From: Epilithonimonas vandammei
Lineage (GTDB): Bacteria > Bacteroidota > Bacteroidia > Flavobacteriales > Weeksellaceae
Assembly: GCF_003860525.1 (NCBI RefSeq)
Contig: NZ_CP034161.1
Location: 868,001-932,000 of the forward strand
Length of the DNA stretch: 64,000 nt
Reading direction: 5' to 3'
Under the pieces are notes generated by a model. It ran no database searches, was not told the origin of the DNA, and saw only the letters and a program-made list of their open reading frames with translations. The translations under genes were made by a program, and so were the position numbers. Every line of letters starts with the position of its first letter. Positions within the stretch are counted from its first letter, which is position 1. Shown piece after piece: positions 63,357 through 64,000 of this stretch.

Positions 63357-63743
63357 ATGTCTATAGTACACAAAATCGGAAGAAGAAAAACTTCTGTTGC
63401 AAGAGTTTACGTGAAGCCAGGAACTGGTAATATCACGATAAACGGGAAAGATGCTAAAACTTACTTCTGTACGGATGTTTTAGTTTATAAAGTAAATCAG
63501 CCATTTTTGTTGACAGAGACTGTAGGTCAGTATGATGTTACAGTAAATGTTTTTGGTGGAGGTATCACTGGTCAAGCAGAAGCAGTAAGACTTGGTGTTT
63601 CCAGAGCACTTTGTGAGATCAACGAAGAGTTCAGATTACTTCTTAAGCCACACGGATTGCTTACAAGAGATGCAAGAATGGTGGAAAGAAAGAAACCAGG
63701 ACAGAAAAAAGCAAGAAAGAGATTCCAGTTCTCAAAACGTTAA
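63357..63743 (+). CDS. rpsI: 30S ribosomal protein S9
   Basis: The 128-aa protein from the ATG at 63357 ([20 protein letters not shown]) has the conserved [19 protein letters not shown] stretch and the C-terminal [12 protein letters not shown] that reaches the decoding centre. The in-frame TTG two codons upstream is not needed. Downstream of rplM in the same operon. Confidence 0.95.
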   Translation: MSIVHKIGRRKTSVARVYVKPGTGNITINGKDAKTYFCTDVLVYKVNQPFLLTETVGQYDVTVNVFGGGITGQAEAVRLGVSRALCEINEEFRLLLKPHGLLTRDARMVERKKPGQKKARKRFQFSKR

Positions 63744-63750
63744 GAAATCA

Positions 63751-63851
63751 TTGGGCTATTGGCTTATGGCACATAGCGTTGATGAACTTTTTAAAAATTT
63801 ATTTTTTAATCAAAAGCTGGAAAGCGAATTGCCAAAAGCAAGAAGCCCACA
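63751..63851. repeat. Imperfect inverted repeat between rpsI and rpsB
   Basis: GGGCTATTGGCTTATGGC at 63751-63768 pairs imperfectly with GCCAAAAGCAAGAAGCCC at 63834-63851 across 65 bases, in a 208-base gap without a protein gene. It could be a decayed interspersed repeat or a processing hairpin of the operon. Confidence 0.4.
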
Positions 63852-63951
63852 GCCACTTTGCCCGTTACGTTTAGCATCCAAACTTTACTCCCATCTAAAG
63901 TAAAGTTGATTGCAGAAAAGCGGAAAGTAAACTAACAAAAAACAAGAAAAC

Positions 63952-64000
63952 ATGGCAAAAGCAAATGTAAAAGACCTTTTAGAGGCTGGCGTACACTTCG
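63952..64000 (+). CDS. rpsB: 30S ribosomal protein S2, 5' end (cut by window edge)
   Basis: The first 16 codons, MAKANVKDLLEAGVHF, are the standard start of S2. The gene continues beyond the window. Its position after rplM-rpsI is the usual order in Bacteroidetes. Confidence 0.9.
   Translation, partial: MAKANVKDLLEAGVHF

Noticed and set aside
63592..63903. 103-aa open frame overlapping rpsI
   Set aside because: It lies in another frame of the S9 gene and the following inverted repeat; the translation has no family features.

Overview
The window looks like a chromosomal segment of a Flavobacteriia member of the Weeksellaceae (Chryseobacterium/Epilithonimonas-like). The evidence is the AT-rich, A-rich translation starts, Bacteroidetes-type -7 boxes (TAnnTTTG), signal peptides ending in SQ, type IX secretion (T9SS) C-terminal domains, carboxypeptidase-regulatory TonB receptors, and the DUF3667, NdpA-like and trigger factor genes. 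This assignment is inferred from family knowledge; no 16S gene is present.

Layout. (1) 1-1440: an orphan RHS toxin tip with a likely immunity gene. (2) About 1600-31560: a large accessory island. It starts inside the 5' end of a prolyl oligopeptidase gene broken after about 82 codons and ends near a decayed piece of the same kind of gene at 31010-31215; a 16-bp direct repeat (2008-2023 and 31539-31554) flanks it. The island holds a tyrosine recombinase with candidate arm sites, an IS1380 element that splits a small gene, two paralogous four-gene RHS loci (6029-15756 and 21831-30825), and between them a mobilisation/replication block: excisionase-like HTH, frameshifted primase-helicase, GATGAG repeats, frameshifted CHC2/TOPRIM primase, nested palindromes (oriT candidate) and a MobV-like relaxase, followed by an IS1595 element. 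(3) 31.8-47.8 kb: host genes mixed with recent insertions: an NdpA-like protein, a TonB receptor with lipoprotein partner, a secreted-protein gene cut by an IS982 composite transposon carrying an HdeD-like gene, trigger factor, two XRE regulators with candidate operators, and an IS4 element inside a signal peptide. (4) 47.8-64 kb: mostly core genes: M23 peptidase, gpsA, Mrp/NifU Fe-S carrier pair, dicarboxylate symporter, LpxH-like phosphoesterase, glycosyltransferase-like protein, outer-membrane beta-barrel protein, BON/SH3 proteins, pncB, DUF3667, then rplM-rpsI-rpsB.

The most interesting unit is the duplicated RHS locus. Each copy has, in the same order and strand, a secreted fibre-like protein, a small T9SS-domain protein with an RHS-like YDEAGNQ motif, a giant SpvB/FG-GAP/RHS protein with an unrecognised C-terminal tip, and an unrelated small gene directly after it (probable immunity). 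Conserved shells with different tips and partners fit a polymorphic toxin system; the two accessory secreted proteins are the less described part.

The window also records many stages of gene decay: three genes split by insertion sequences with target duplications that allow exact or near-exact reconstruction, two replication genes broken by single-base shifts, a poly-A frameshift in one T9SS gene, and a secreted-protein gene whose expected ATG reads ATA. All functions are inferred from reading the sequence; no database search was run.
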